Shown: positions 1 through 5,390 of the stretch, one piece after another
Layout: each line of letters begins with the position of its first letter
Numbering within the stretch: the stretch's first letter is position 1
DNA from: Pseudomonadota bacterium
GTDB taxonomy: Bacteria; Pseudomonadota; Alphaproteobacteria; Rhizobiales; Methylopilaceae
NCBI GenBank assembly: GCA_023430145.1
Contig: JAEZCD010000094.1
Coordinates: 1 to 5,415, forward strand
Length of the DNA: 5,415 nucleotides
Direction: 5' to 3'
Made by a program: the position numbers and the translations under genes
Notes under the pieces: model-generated
Databases searched by the model: none
Told to the model about the DNA's origin: nothing
The model's input: the letters and a program-made list of their open reading frames with translations, nothing else

Positions 1-237
1 CGCCGGCACCCTGTGCGCGCCGGCGCCCGGCAGCAGCGCCTCCGGCCGGCCGCCCTGCGCGAGAGCATCCTCGATCAGGATGCGCAGCGAGGGCTCCTGC
101 GCGCCGGCGATGTAGAGGCCGACCGTATCGAGGATGCAGCGCCGGCCGATGCGCAGCGCCTCGGCCGGCAGATCCTCGAACCGGGTGCGCTCCACGAAGT
201 CGATCGCCTGCGCGGTGATGGAAGCCGTCTCACTCAC
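1..237 (-). CDS. MmgE/PrpD family protein, N-terminal part (truncated by window edge)
   Basis: Reading the minus strand from a GTG at 235-237 gives 79 open codons to the left edge, with no stop. The translation begins (M)SETASITAQAIDFVERT and carries, at residues 25-50, the N-terminal pattern typical of the MmgE/PrpD family: LPAEALRIGRRCILDTVG, then LYIAGAQEP. This family includes 2-methylcitrate dehydratase, cis-aconitate decarboxylase and iminodisuccinate epimerase. Members are usually about 450-480 residues, so only about a sixth is present, the catalytic residues are outside the window, and the reaction cannot be named. The GTG start is supported by a GGAG (complement of 246-249) eight bases upstream. 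It overlaps the TGA of the upstream regulator gene as GTGA, so the two are probably cotranscribed and translationally coupled. The shared locus with an importer suggests that it processes the imported compound (inference). Confidence 0.8.
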   Translation of the reverse strand, partial: MSETASITAQAIDFVERTRFEDLPAEALRIGRRCILDTVGLYIAGAQEPSLRILIEDALAQGGRPEALLPGAGAHRVPA

Positions 238-947
238 TTCTTCTGCTCCGAGGCGTTGTCCGTACCGAGCCGTCCGGCAGCGATGCCATCCATCAGCCGC
301 AACTTGGCATTGGCGACGTGTCGATGGTGGGCCGTCGCGGCACGCTCGGGATCGCCGGCGGCGACCGCCTCGACCATGGCGCGGTGCTCGGCATTCGAGG
401 CGCTGAGCGACTCGCGGATCATGAGATTGCGGGCGCGGCAGAGCCGCAGCTGCTTGACGAGGCCGAGATACTGGCTCGACAGGACCGGGTTTCCGGCGTG
501 CCGGACGATGAACTCGTGCAGGTCGAAGTTCAGCACGACGTAGCGCTCGCTGTCCTCCCGCGCGACCGCTGCCTCCATCTCGCCGACGAAGTCGTGCAGC
601 CGCTGCACGTCGCCCGGCGTGGCGCGGGTCGCCAGAAGGCTACCGGCGAGCGCGAACAGCGCCGCGCGGACATCGTAGACATGGGCAGCCTGCGCGGCAT
701 CGACGCGGCGCACGAAGACGCCGCGATTGGGGACCTGCTCGACGAGCCCGGCCGCCTCGAGCGAGCGCAAGCACTCGCGCAAGGGCCCGCGGCTGGTGCC
801 GAAGCGGAGCGCGAACTCCTTTTCGTTGATACGATCTCCCGGCGCCAGCTCGCCGGCCATGATGACGCGCTCGATCTCCTGCTCGAGCAGCATCGGCAGC
901 GAGTTCGTCCGCAGGATTTCGAGCGCGTTCTGCATCGGCGGGGTCAT
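234..947 (-). CDS. GntR family transcriptional regulator, FadR/FCD subfamily
   Basis: This 237-residue protein has the usual length and two-part layout of FCD-type GntR regulators. Residues about 17-82 form a winged helix-turn-helix with the family pattern: I29-GELAPGDRINEKEFALRFGTSRGPLREC, then LRSLEAAGLVEQVPNRGVFV. Residues about 87-222 form a helical FCD ligand domain. Three histidines sit where FCD proteins bind metal: H144 (NFDLHEF), H188 (NAEHRAMVEAVAAGD) and H210. N140 sits where many relatives have aspartate. Such proteins are cytoplasmic dimers that usually repress catabolic or uptake genes until a carboxylate-like ligand binds. The gene diverges from the ABC importer and overlaps the mmgE/prpD-like gene by 4 bases, so it is probably a local regulator of both. 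No Shine-Dalgarno is visible before the ATG at 945-947; the likely promoter lies so close that the mRNA may be nearly leaderless. M5 is an alternative start. The effector is unknown. Confidence 0.92.
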   Translation of the reverse strand: MTPPMQNALEILRTNSLPMLLEQEIERVIMAGELAPGDRINEKEFALRFGTSRGPLRECLRSLEAAGLVEQVPNRGVFVRRVDAAQAAHVYDVRAALFALAGSLLATRATPGDVQRLHDFVGEMEAAVAREDSERYVVLNFDLHEFIVRHAGNPVLSSQYLGLVKQLRLCRARNLMIRESLSASNAEHRAMVEAVAAGDPERAATAHHRHVANAKLRLMDGIAAGRLGTDNASEQKK

Positions 948-957
948 CGTCGGCGGG

Positions 958-987
958 ACGTTAGGGCGCGGTCTTGTCGACTGTCAA
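958..987 (-). promoter_or_regulatory. Candidate sigma70-type promoter for the regulator/mmgE unit
   Basis: On the minus strand there is a perfect -35 TTGACA (complement of 982-987), an 18-base spacer and a weak -10 TAACGT (complement of 958-963, three matches to TATAAT). Transcription would begin near 951, only a few bases before the regulator ATG. The -35 lies inside the inverted repeat at 976-995, which fits autorepression. This is a prediction from sequence only. Confidence 0.45.
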
Positions 988-995
988 CAGTCGAC
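976..995. promoter_or_regulatory. Candidate GntR operator 1 (9-bp inverted repeat)
   Basis: Perfect 9-bp arms, GTCGACTGT (976-984) and ACAGTCGAC (987-995), flank a 2-base centre. The core TGTCAACA (982-989) recurs, reversed, in the second palindrome at 1010-1021. FCD-type GntR regulators typically bind short TTGT/ACAA-like dyads of this kind. The site covers the candidate -35 of the minus-strand promoter, so bound repressor would block regulator and mmgE expression. Assignment to the adjacent regulator is inferred from position and symmetry. Confidence 0.6.
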
Positions 996-1009
996 GGCGC
1001 AAGTTGCAA

Positions 1010-1021
1010 ATTGTTGACAAT
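1010..1021. promoter_or_regulatory. Candidate GntR operator 2 (ATTGT-TG-ACAAT)
   Basis: A perfect 12-base dyad, ATTGT/ACAAT with a 2-base centre, fits well with known FCD-family operator shapes (TTGT-N2-ACAA). Its core TGTTGACA is the reverse complement of the core in the 976-995 site, and the two centres are 30 bp apart, close to three DNA turns. It contains the candidate -35 of the importer promoter, which implies repression of the transporter operon. Binding is inferred, not shown. Confidence 0.62.
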
Positions 1022-1041
1022 CCCCGCTCGGCCGATACCCT
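1014..1041 (+). promoter_or_regulatory. Candidate sigma70-type promoter for the ABC importer operon
   Basis: A perfect -35 TTGACA (1014-1019) is followed by a 16-base spacer and a weak -10 TACCCT (1036-1041, three matches to TATAAT). Transcription would start near 1048, leaving a leader of about 40 bases before the ATPase start codon. The -35 sits inside the dyad at 1010-1021, consistent with repressor control. The weak -10 keeps confidence moderate. Confidence 0.45.
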
Positions 1042-1076
1042 GCCCGAGGAGCGAGAAGGCGCTGAGCGCACCGCCG

Positions 1077-1083
1077 GGAGGAG
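1077..1083 (+). promoter_or_regulatory. Shine-Dalgarno deciding the TTG start of the ATPase gene
   Basis: GGAGGAG (1077-1083) is a near-perfect ribosome binding site placed five bases before TTG 1089-1091. No in-frame ATG or GTG occurs between this site and the first conserved ATPase residues, and another TTG at 1098 is too far from the site. This fixes the unusual TTG as the start. Confidence 0.75.
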
Positions 1084-1088
1084 TTGGC

Positions 1089-2150
1089 TTGTCGTTTTTG
1101 CAGCTGGCGCGGCTGACCAAGCGCTACGGCACGGCGACGGTGGTCGACCACGTCGATCTCGACATCGCCAAGGGCGACCTCGTCTGCCTGCTCGGCCCCT
1201 CCGGCTGCGGCAAGACGACGACGCTGCGCCTGATCGCCGGCTTCATCGAGCCCGAGGGCGGCGAGATCCGGGTCGGCGGCCGTGTCGTCTCCTCCCCCTC
1301 CGGCAGCGAGCCACCCGAGCGGCGGCGCATGTCGATGATCTTCCAATCCTACGCGCTGTGGCCGCATATGACCGTGCGCGAGAACATCGGCTACGGCCTC
1401 ACCTTGCGGAAGATGCCGCGGGCCGACGTCGCCCGGTTCGTCGACCGCATCCTCGCCGTGACGCGGCTCGAGCCATTCGCCGACCGCTATCCGGCCGAGC
1501 TTTCCGGCGGCCAGCAGCAGCGCGTCTCGCTCGCCCGGGCGCTCGTCGTCGAGCCGGAGATTCTGTTGCTCGACGAGCCGCTCAGCAATCTCGATGCGAA
1601 CCTGCGCGAGGAGATGCGCTTCGAGATCCGCCGCCTGCACGACAGCTACCGCTACACCACCGTCTACGTGACGCACGACCAGGCCGAAGCCATGACGGCT
1701 GCCGACCTCATCGTCGTCATGAACCAGGGCCGTATCGAGCAGGCGGGCAGCCCGGAGGAGATCTACGAGCAGCCGCAGTCGGAGTTCGTGGCCAAGTTCA
1801 TCGGCGGCACCAACATCTTCAAGGGACGGCGAGTCGCCGCCGACCTGCTCGACTGCGGCCCGCTGCAGCTGCGCTGCGGCAGCGGCACGCTGCCGGCCGG
1901 CGAGGCGGGCGTCGCCTCCGTCCGCCACCATCACATCGAGCTCGCGCCGGGCGCGCACGCCGCCGACCTCAACTCGGTGTCGGGCGTCGTCGTCCGCCAG
2001 GTCTATCTCGGCTCGCATCGCGATTACCTGATCGAACTGCCGAACGGCGAAACCGTTCGGACCGTGGCGCCCGCGACGGTCGCCATCGAGAAGGGGCAAC
2101 CGGTGTGGCTCCGCTTCCCCATGGAGCACTGCCGCGCGCTCGCAAGATAA
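1089..2150 (+). CDS. ABC importer ATP-binding protein (PotA/FbpC-like)
   Basis: This cytoplasmic ATPase powers the importer encoded by the next two genes. From the TTG start it is 353 residues, normal for this class. The nucleotide-binding domain (about 4-240) has every key motif: Walker A GPSGCGKTT (36-44), Q-loop Q86, signature LSGGQQQR (138-145), Walker B ILLLDEP with D162/E163, D-loop SNLD (166-169) and switch H196. A C-terminal TOBE-type domain (about 270-350) follows, as in spermidine, ferric-iron, phosphonate and maltose-type ATPases; the wording of the first domain resembles FbpC/PotA most. One oddity is VRHHHIEL (278-285) where relatives usually have a VRPE-like segment. The open frame continues far upstream over the regulator gene, but that part is antisense shadow; the ribosome site at 1077-1083 sets the start. 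A 19-base gap with a strong ribosome site leads to the binding-protein gene, so it is first in the operon. Confidence 0.93.
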   Translation: MSFLQLARLTKRYGTATVVDHVDLDIAKGDLVCLLGPSGCGKTTTLRLIAGFIEPEGGEIRVGGRVVSSPSGSEPPERRRMSMIFQSYALWPHMTVRENIGYGLTLRKMPRADVARFVDRILAVTRLEPFADRYPAELSGGQQQRVSLARALVVEPEILLLDEPLSNLDANLREEMRFEIRRLHDSYRYTTVYVTHDQAEAMTAADLIVVMNQGRIEQAGSPEEIYEQPQSEFVAKFIGGTNIFKGRRVAADLLDCGPLQLRCGSGTLPAGEAGVASVRHHHIELAPGAHAADLNSVSGVVVRQVYLGSHRDYLIELPNGETVRTVAPATVAIEKGQPVWLRFPMEHCRALAR

Positions 2151-2152
2151 CG

Positions 2153-2162
2153 AAGGAGGAGG
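2153..2162 (+). promoter_or_regulatory. Strong Shine-Dalgarno of the solute-binding protein gene
   Basis: AAGGAGGAGG (2153-2162) matches the anti-Shine-Dalgarno almost fully and lies seven bases before ATG 2170. It is the strongest site in the operon. This fits the need for excess periplasmic binding protein over the other subunits. Confidence 0.75.
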
Positions 2163-2169
2163 AACGTCC

Positions 2170-3213
2170 ATGCACAGAAGAACATTCATCGCCGCCCTCG
2201 CGCTTTCGGCCGCCTTCGGCGCGAGCCACGCGCTCGCGCAAGGGACGGTCTACGAGATCACCCCCGAGCTGATCGAGGCGGCCAAGAAGGAAGGCGAGAT
2301 CGTCTTCTACACCGCGACCGACGTCGCCGTCGCCGAGAAGGTCGGCGCGCTCTTCGAGAAGAAGTATCCGGGCATCAAGGCCAAGGTCGAGCGGTCCGGC
2401 TCGGAGCGCGTCTTCCAGCGCATCAATCAGGAGTATGGCAGCAACATCAAGAAGGCCGACGTGATCGAGACGTCGGACGCGGTGCACTTCAATCTCTTCA
2501 AGAAGAACGGCTGGCTCGCCAACGCGGTCCCGGCCGACGTCGCCAAGCACTGGCCGGAGGCCGCGAAAGACAAGGACGGCCAGTTCGCCGCCTACCGCTC
2601 GCACCTGTCGGTGATCGGCTACAATACGCAGCAGGTGAAGCCCGAAGAGGCGCCGAAGAGCCACGCCGACCTGCTCGATCCGAAGTGGAAGGGGCGCATG
2701 GTCAAGGCGCATCCGGGCTACAGCGGCACGATCATGACCGGCACGGACGCGCTCAGCCGCGCCCTCGGCTGGGACTATTTCGAGAAGCTCGGCAAGCAGC
2801 GCGTCATGCAGGTACAGTCCTCGACCGAGCCGCCGAAGAAGCTCGCCCAGGGCGAGCGCTCGATCCAGGCGGACGGCAATGAATACAACATGTTCATGCT
2901 GAAGGAGTCCGGCGCACCGGTCGAGATCGTCTATGCCGCCGAAGGCACGCCGGTGGTGATCGGCAACGCCGCGCTGCTCAAGGACGCGCCGCATCCGAAC
3001 GCCGCCAAGCTCTTCTACGCCTTCATGTTCGACAAGGACACGCAGGCGCTCCTCAGCGAGGTCGGCGGGCTGCGCTCCTTCCATCCGGAGGTGAAGGAGA
3101 AGGCCGGCCGCACGCCGCTGTCGCAGATCAAGCTGCTCTACTCGGACCCGGTCAAGCTCGAGCCCGAGATCGAGACCATCAAGAAGAAGTACGAGGAGTA
3201 TTTCGGCACCTGA
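2170..3213 (+). CDS. Extracellular solute-binding protein, family 1 (COG1840/AfuA-like)
   Basis: This 347-residue periplasmic protein captures the substrate for the importer. Residues 1-23 form a signal peptide: a basic start with twin arginines (HRRTFI), a hydrophobic stretch 6-18, and an ALA|Q cleavage site after residue 23. RR-T-F-I makes Tat export possible, though Sec is not excluded. The mature part shows the family pattern: KEGEIVFYTATD (40-51), a first lobe strand with ADVIETSD (96-103), YNTQQV (151-156), LLDPKWKGR (168-176), a hinge-region LAQGE (225-229), EGTPVVIGNAALLKDAPHPNAAKLF (258-282) and an end-of-domain VGGLRS. Ferric-binding relatives carry adjacent tyrosines in the second lobe; here that area reads GNEYNMF (236-242) with a single Y239, so iron is not favoured. 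Phosphonate, thiamine, polyamine-like or carboxylate ligands remain open. The neighbouring MmgE/PrpD gene makes an organic acid attractive (inference). Confidence 0.9.
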   Translation: MHRRTFIAALALSAAFGASHALAQGTVYEITPELIEAAKKEGEIVFYTATDVAVAEKVGALFEKKYPGIKAKVERSGSERVFQRINQEYGSNIKKADVIETSDAVHFNLFKKNGWLANAVPADVAKHWPEAAKDKDGQFAAYRSHLSVIGYNTQQVKPEEAPKSHADLLDPKWKGRMVKAHPGYSGTIMTGTDALSRALGWDYFEKLGKQRVMQVQSSTEPPKKLAQGERSIQADGNEYNMFMLKESGAPVEIVYAAEGTPVVIGNAALLKDAPHPNAAKLFYAFMFDKDTQALLSEVGGLRSFHPEVKEKAGRTPLSQIKLLYSDPVKLEPEIETIKKKYEEYFGT

Positions 3214-3235
3214 TCGCCGACGTCGCAAGTCACCG

Positions 3236-3325
3236 CCGTCATTGCGAGGAGCGCAGCGACGAAGCAATCCAGCTCTTTCGGCCGTGAAGGAGGTCTGGAT
3301 TGCTTCGCTTCGCTCGCAATGACGG
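3236..3325. repeat. REP-like inverted repeat with 13-bp and 12-bp paired blocks
   Basis: The left arm (3236-3272) begins CCGTCATTGCGAG and ends GAAGCAATCCAG. The right arm (3295-3325) is its reverse complement in both blocks, CTGGATTGCTTC then CTCGCAATGACGG. The loop is 22 bases (3273-3294). Between the paired blocks the left arm has 12 bases and the right arm 6, so the hairpin has an internal bulge. Repeats of this type are scattered in many copies through genomes of Bradyrhizobium-like bacteria (family knowledge; copy number here not testable). In RNA it would make a stable stem just 22 bases after the binding-protein stop codon, able to shield that message from 3' decay or to slow transcription. 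No clear target-site duplication flanks it. Confidence 0.82.
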
Positions 3326-3370
3326 GAAGGCCTAGGAAGAAACCGGGGACATGATCGGCGCCCGAAAGGC

Positions 3371-3471
3371 CTGGGTCCCCTTCCCGAGCCGCTGCGCGGC
3401 TCGCCGGGGACGACACCGGAGCAGTCTCGGTGTCGTCCCCAGCGCGCCGAAGGCGCGGGAAGGGGACCCAG
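3371..3471. repeat. Cloverleaf-forming intergenic repeat (closing stem plus three hairpins)
   Basis: An outer perfect 16-bp stem, CTGGGTCCCCTTCCCG (3371-3386) with its complement at 3456-3471, encloses three perfect hairpins. These are AGCCGC/GCGGCT (3387-3392/3396-3401, 3-base loop), GGGGACGACACCG/CGGTGTCGTCCCC (3406-3418/3428-3440, 9-base loop) and CGCGCC/GGCGCG (3443-3448/3452-3457, GAA loop). The last hairpin shares two bases with the outer stem, and the first could extend into it, so the pairings compete slightly at the junctions. There is no coding potential and no transposase, so it resembles a REP/BIME- or MITE-type palindromic unit, probably present in many copies genome-wide (inference). 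Confidence 0.78.
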
Positions 3472-3533
3472 CGGGCATCCGGGAGGGCACGGTGCGTTTC
3501 ATCCATCCGGGTCGGCCGAACGCCGGTGCTCAA

Positions 3534-3564
3534 CTCGCAATGACGGATAGTCCGGCAATGACGG
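3534..3564. repeat. Remnant ends of the REP-like repeat
   Basis: CTCGCAATGACGG at 3534-3546 is an exact 13-base copy of the right end of the inverted repeat (3313-3325). A 10-base piece, GCAATGACGG (3555-3564), follows. They look like degenerate or partly deleted copies of that element. The flanking bases do not match the rest of the repeat. Confidence 0.55.
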
Positions 3565-3595
3565 CGTCGACTGAACTCCACTCTGAAACATCGGC

Positions 3596-3600
3596 AAGGA
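3596..3600 (+). promoter_or_regulatory. Shine-Dalgarno deciding the GTG start of the permease gene
   Basis: AAGGA (3596-3600) lies seven bases before GTG 3608-3610. The next in-frame ATG (3629-3631) has no such site at the right distance. This supports the GTG, although the site is weaker than those of the two upstream genes, in line with lower need for a membrane subunit. Confidence 0.65.
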
Positions 3601-3607
3601 TCTTCGC

Positions 3608-5335
3608 GTGACCACGACGGCGATCGACATGTATGTGCCGCCGCGCAAGGCCGCGATCGACTGGTCATGGCCGGTGTTCGTTCTGCTGGCGACGCTGCTG
3701 ACGATCCTCGTCGTGCTGCCGCTCGCCTGGCTCGGCTATTACAGCTTCACCGACAATGACGGCCGCTTCAGCCTCGCCAACTACGCCGCTCTCGTGACCG
3801 ACGTGACGCTGCGGCGGCCCTTCGTGGTCGCCATCGGCATGGCGCTCGGCGTCGGCGCGCTCTCCTGCCTGATCGCGACGCCGCTCGCCTGGATCGTCGC
3901 CCGCACCGACATGCCGGGCCGGCATATCGTCCGCGGTCTCGTCACCGCCTCTTTCGTGACGCCGCCCTTTCTCGGCGCCATCGCCTGGGAGATTCTGGCG
4001 GCGCCGAACAGCGGCATGATCAACATCGTCTGGCGGAAGCTGTTCAACCACCAGCCTTACGAATACCTCGTCGACATCTATACGCTCTCCGGCCTCATCT
4101 TCGCCATCGCCTGCTATACCTTCCCTTACGTGTTCACCCTGGTGGCCAATGCGCTGGAGCGCGTGCCGACCGACCTCGAGGAGGCCTCCGCCATGCTCGG
4201 CGGGCGGCTGTGGACGACGCTGCGCCGGGTGACCATCCCGCTCGTGCTGCCGGCGATGCTGGCCGGCACGCTGATCGCCGTGCTGCAGTCGCTGACCATG
4301 TTCGGCTCGCCGGCGATCCTCGCGCTGCCGGCCGGCTTCCACGTCATCACCACCAAGATCTGGAGCCTGTTCCAGTATCCGCCGAAGCCCGGCCTCGCGG
4401 CGGCCTGCGCCATGCCGCTGCTGTTCCTGACGATCTTCCTGCTCTGGTCGCAGAGCCGCATCCTCGGCCGGCGCGGCTACACGACGCTCGGCGGCAAGAG
4501 CGGCGCGCCGCGGCTCGTGAAGCTCGGGCGCTGGCGCTGGCTCGTCATCGCCTTCACGGTCGCCGTCCTGTCGCTGACCGTCATCCTGCCCTATCTGGCG
4601 CTGCTGAAGACGGCCGTGACCCGCACCATCGCCGACCCGCTGAGCTGGGAGTACCTGACGCTCCGCCACGTCAACTTCGTGTTCTTCGAGTTCTCGGCGA
4701 CGCAGCTCGCCATGAAGAACACGTTTCTGCTCGGCTTCCTGACGGCCACGATCGGCACCGCCATCGCGCTCGTCGTCGCCTATCTCGTCTCGCGCCGCTC
4801 GGTCCCCGGGGCGCCCATGCTGGGCTATCTCGCCACCGCACCGATCGCCATTCCCGGCATCGTGCTAGGCGTCGGCCTGTTCCTCTCCTATTCGAGCCCT
4901 TGGCTGCCGCTCTACGGCACGCTCTGGATCCTCTTGATCGCCTTCCTGACGATCGAGATGCCGGCCGGCTACCAGCAGCTCTCCTCGGCCTTCAAGAGCG
5001 TGCACCCCGAGCTCGAGGAGGCGAGCCGCATCCTCGGCGCGACGCGCATGACGGCGCTCCGTACGATCACCGCGCCGCTGCTGCGCTCGAACGTCGTCGC
5101 CACCTGGTGCTTCGTGTTTATCGGCACCATCCGCGAGCTGTCGGCGACGATTCTCCTCACGACCTCGGATACCAAGCTCGTCTCGGTGATCATCTACGAC
5201 CTCAACGAGAGCGGCGATCTCGGCGCCATCTCGGTGCTCGGCATCATGCTGCTCGTGGTGTCGTTCGCGGTGGTGATTCTGGCCAACCGCCTGCCGCTGC
5301 TCGGGGGGCCGAAGCTCGGGCCGGTGCGGGGATAG
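3608..5335 (+). CDS. ABC importer permease, fused double-domain type (FbpB/ThiP-like)
   Basis: This 575-residue inner-membrane protein forms the whole channel. It consists of two tandem BPD_transp_1 permease domains in one chain, as in FbpB, AfuB and ThiP. About 12 membrane segments can be placed, six per half: near 22-44, 72-97, 108-130, 157-182, 212-240 and 264-281, then 310-333, 370-395, 405-427, 434-455, 494-515 and 538-560. Each half has the cytoplasmic EAA loop that docks on the ATPase: EEASAMLGG (191-199) and EEASRILGA (470-478). The linker (282-309) is basic and rich in glycine, as expected for the cytoplasmic side. The GTG start is supported by AAGGA seven bases upstream. Although it completes the importer, it is separated from the binding-protein gene by 394 bases of repeats, so it may be expressed at a lower level. 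The substrate cannot be read from the permease. Confidence 0.93.
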   Translation: MTTTAIDMYVPPRKAAIDWSWPVFVLLATLLTILVVLPLAWLGYYSFTDNDGRFSLANYAALVTDVTLRRPFVVAIGMALGVGALSCLIATPLAWIVARTDMPGRHIVRGLVTASFVTPPFLGAIAWEILAAPNSGMINIVWRKLFNHQPYEYLVDIYTLSGLIFAIACYTFPYVFTLVANALERVPTDLEEASAMLGGRLWTTLRRVTIPLVLPAMLAGTLIAVLQSLTMFGSPAILALPAGFHVITTKIWSLFQYPPKPGLAAACAMPLLFLTIFLLWSQSRILGRRGYTTLGGKSGAPRLVKLGRWRWLVIAFTVAVLSLTVILPYLALLKTAVTRTIADPLSWEYLTLRHVNFVFFEFSATQLAMKNTFLLGFLTATIGTAIALVVAYLVSRRSVPGAPMLGYLATAPIAIPGIVLGVGLFLSYSSPWLPLYGTLWILLIAFLTIEMPAGYQQLSSAFKSVHPELEEASRILGATRMTALRTITAPLLRSNVVATWCFVFIGTIRELSATILLTTSDTKLVSVIIYDLNESGDLGAISVLGIMLLVVSFAVVILANRLPLLGGPKLGPVRG

Positions 5336-5360
5336 GCGGCTCGTCGCCAGCTCAGTCGTC

Positions 5361-5390
5361 ATCCTGCGCGAAAGCGCAGGATCCATTTTT
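5361..5390 (+). terminator. Probable Rho-independent terminator after the permease gene
   Basis: A perfect 9-bp stem, ATCCTGCGC/GCGCAGGAT (5361-5369/5374-5382), is closed by a GAAA tetraloop and followed after three bases by TTTTT (5386-5390). It begins 25 bases after the permease stop. The short T-run makes it a moderate terminator. It may equally be one end of a dispersed repeat, since GGATCCA here pairs with TGGATCC at the window end. Confidence 0.55.

Larger units (their letters stand above)
3214..3607. other. 394-base intergenic gap inside the importer operon, filled with repeats
   Basis: No credible gene is seen. Open frames across it have no domain character and cross palindromic repeats. 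The contents are a REP-like inverted repeat (3236-3325), a cloverleaf-forming repeat (3371-3471), two scraps of the first repeat's end (3534-3564) and the permease ribosome site (3596-3600). I see no convincing promoter before the permease, so it probably depends on read-through from upstream. Confidence 0.7.

Noticed and set aside
318..1088. The upstream extension of the ATPase reading frame as a long N-terminal domain
   Set aside because: It is antisense to the well-supported regulator gene and has no domain character. A near-perfect ribosome site at 1077-1083 marks TTG 1089 as the start.
984..2189. Long minus-strand frame opposite the ATPase gene
   Set aside because: It is a shadow caused by high GC at third positions, with Asp/Arg/Ala-rich low-complexity translation and no family motifs.
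2170..3213. Naming the importer as a ferric-iron transporter (fbpA/afuA)
   Set aside because: Family resemblance alone is too weak. The adjacent tyrosine motif is absent and the genomic context is not iron-related.
1969..3267. Long minus-strand frame opposite the binding-protein gene
   Set aside because: It is a shadow of a strongly supported gene on the other strand, a Leu/Arg-rich translation without recognisable motifs that also runs into the repeat.
3236..3325. A CRISPR array or insertion sequence
   Set aside because: The repeats are inverted rather than regularly spaced direct repeats, there is no transposase frame, and no target duplication is visible.
3371..3471. A tRNA gene, because of the cloverleaf shape
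   Set aside because: The stems are the wrong lengths (16-bp closing stem, 13-bp middle arm), and there is no T-loop GTTCRA-like block or anticodon arm of the right size.
3351..3611. Small 86-codon frame in the intergenic gap
   Set aside because: It runs through the cloverleaf repeat, has no ribosome site or conserved character, and is explained by GC-rich repeat sequence.
3665..4669. Minus-strand frame opposite the permease gene
   Set aside because: Its translation is dominated by Arg, Gln, Asp and Glu, typical of antisense to membrane-protein codons. The plus strand encodes a clear permease.
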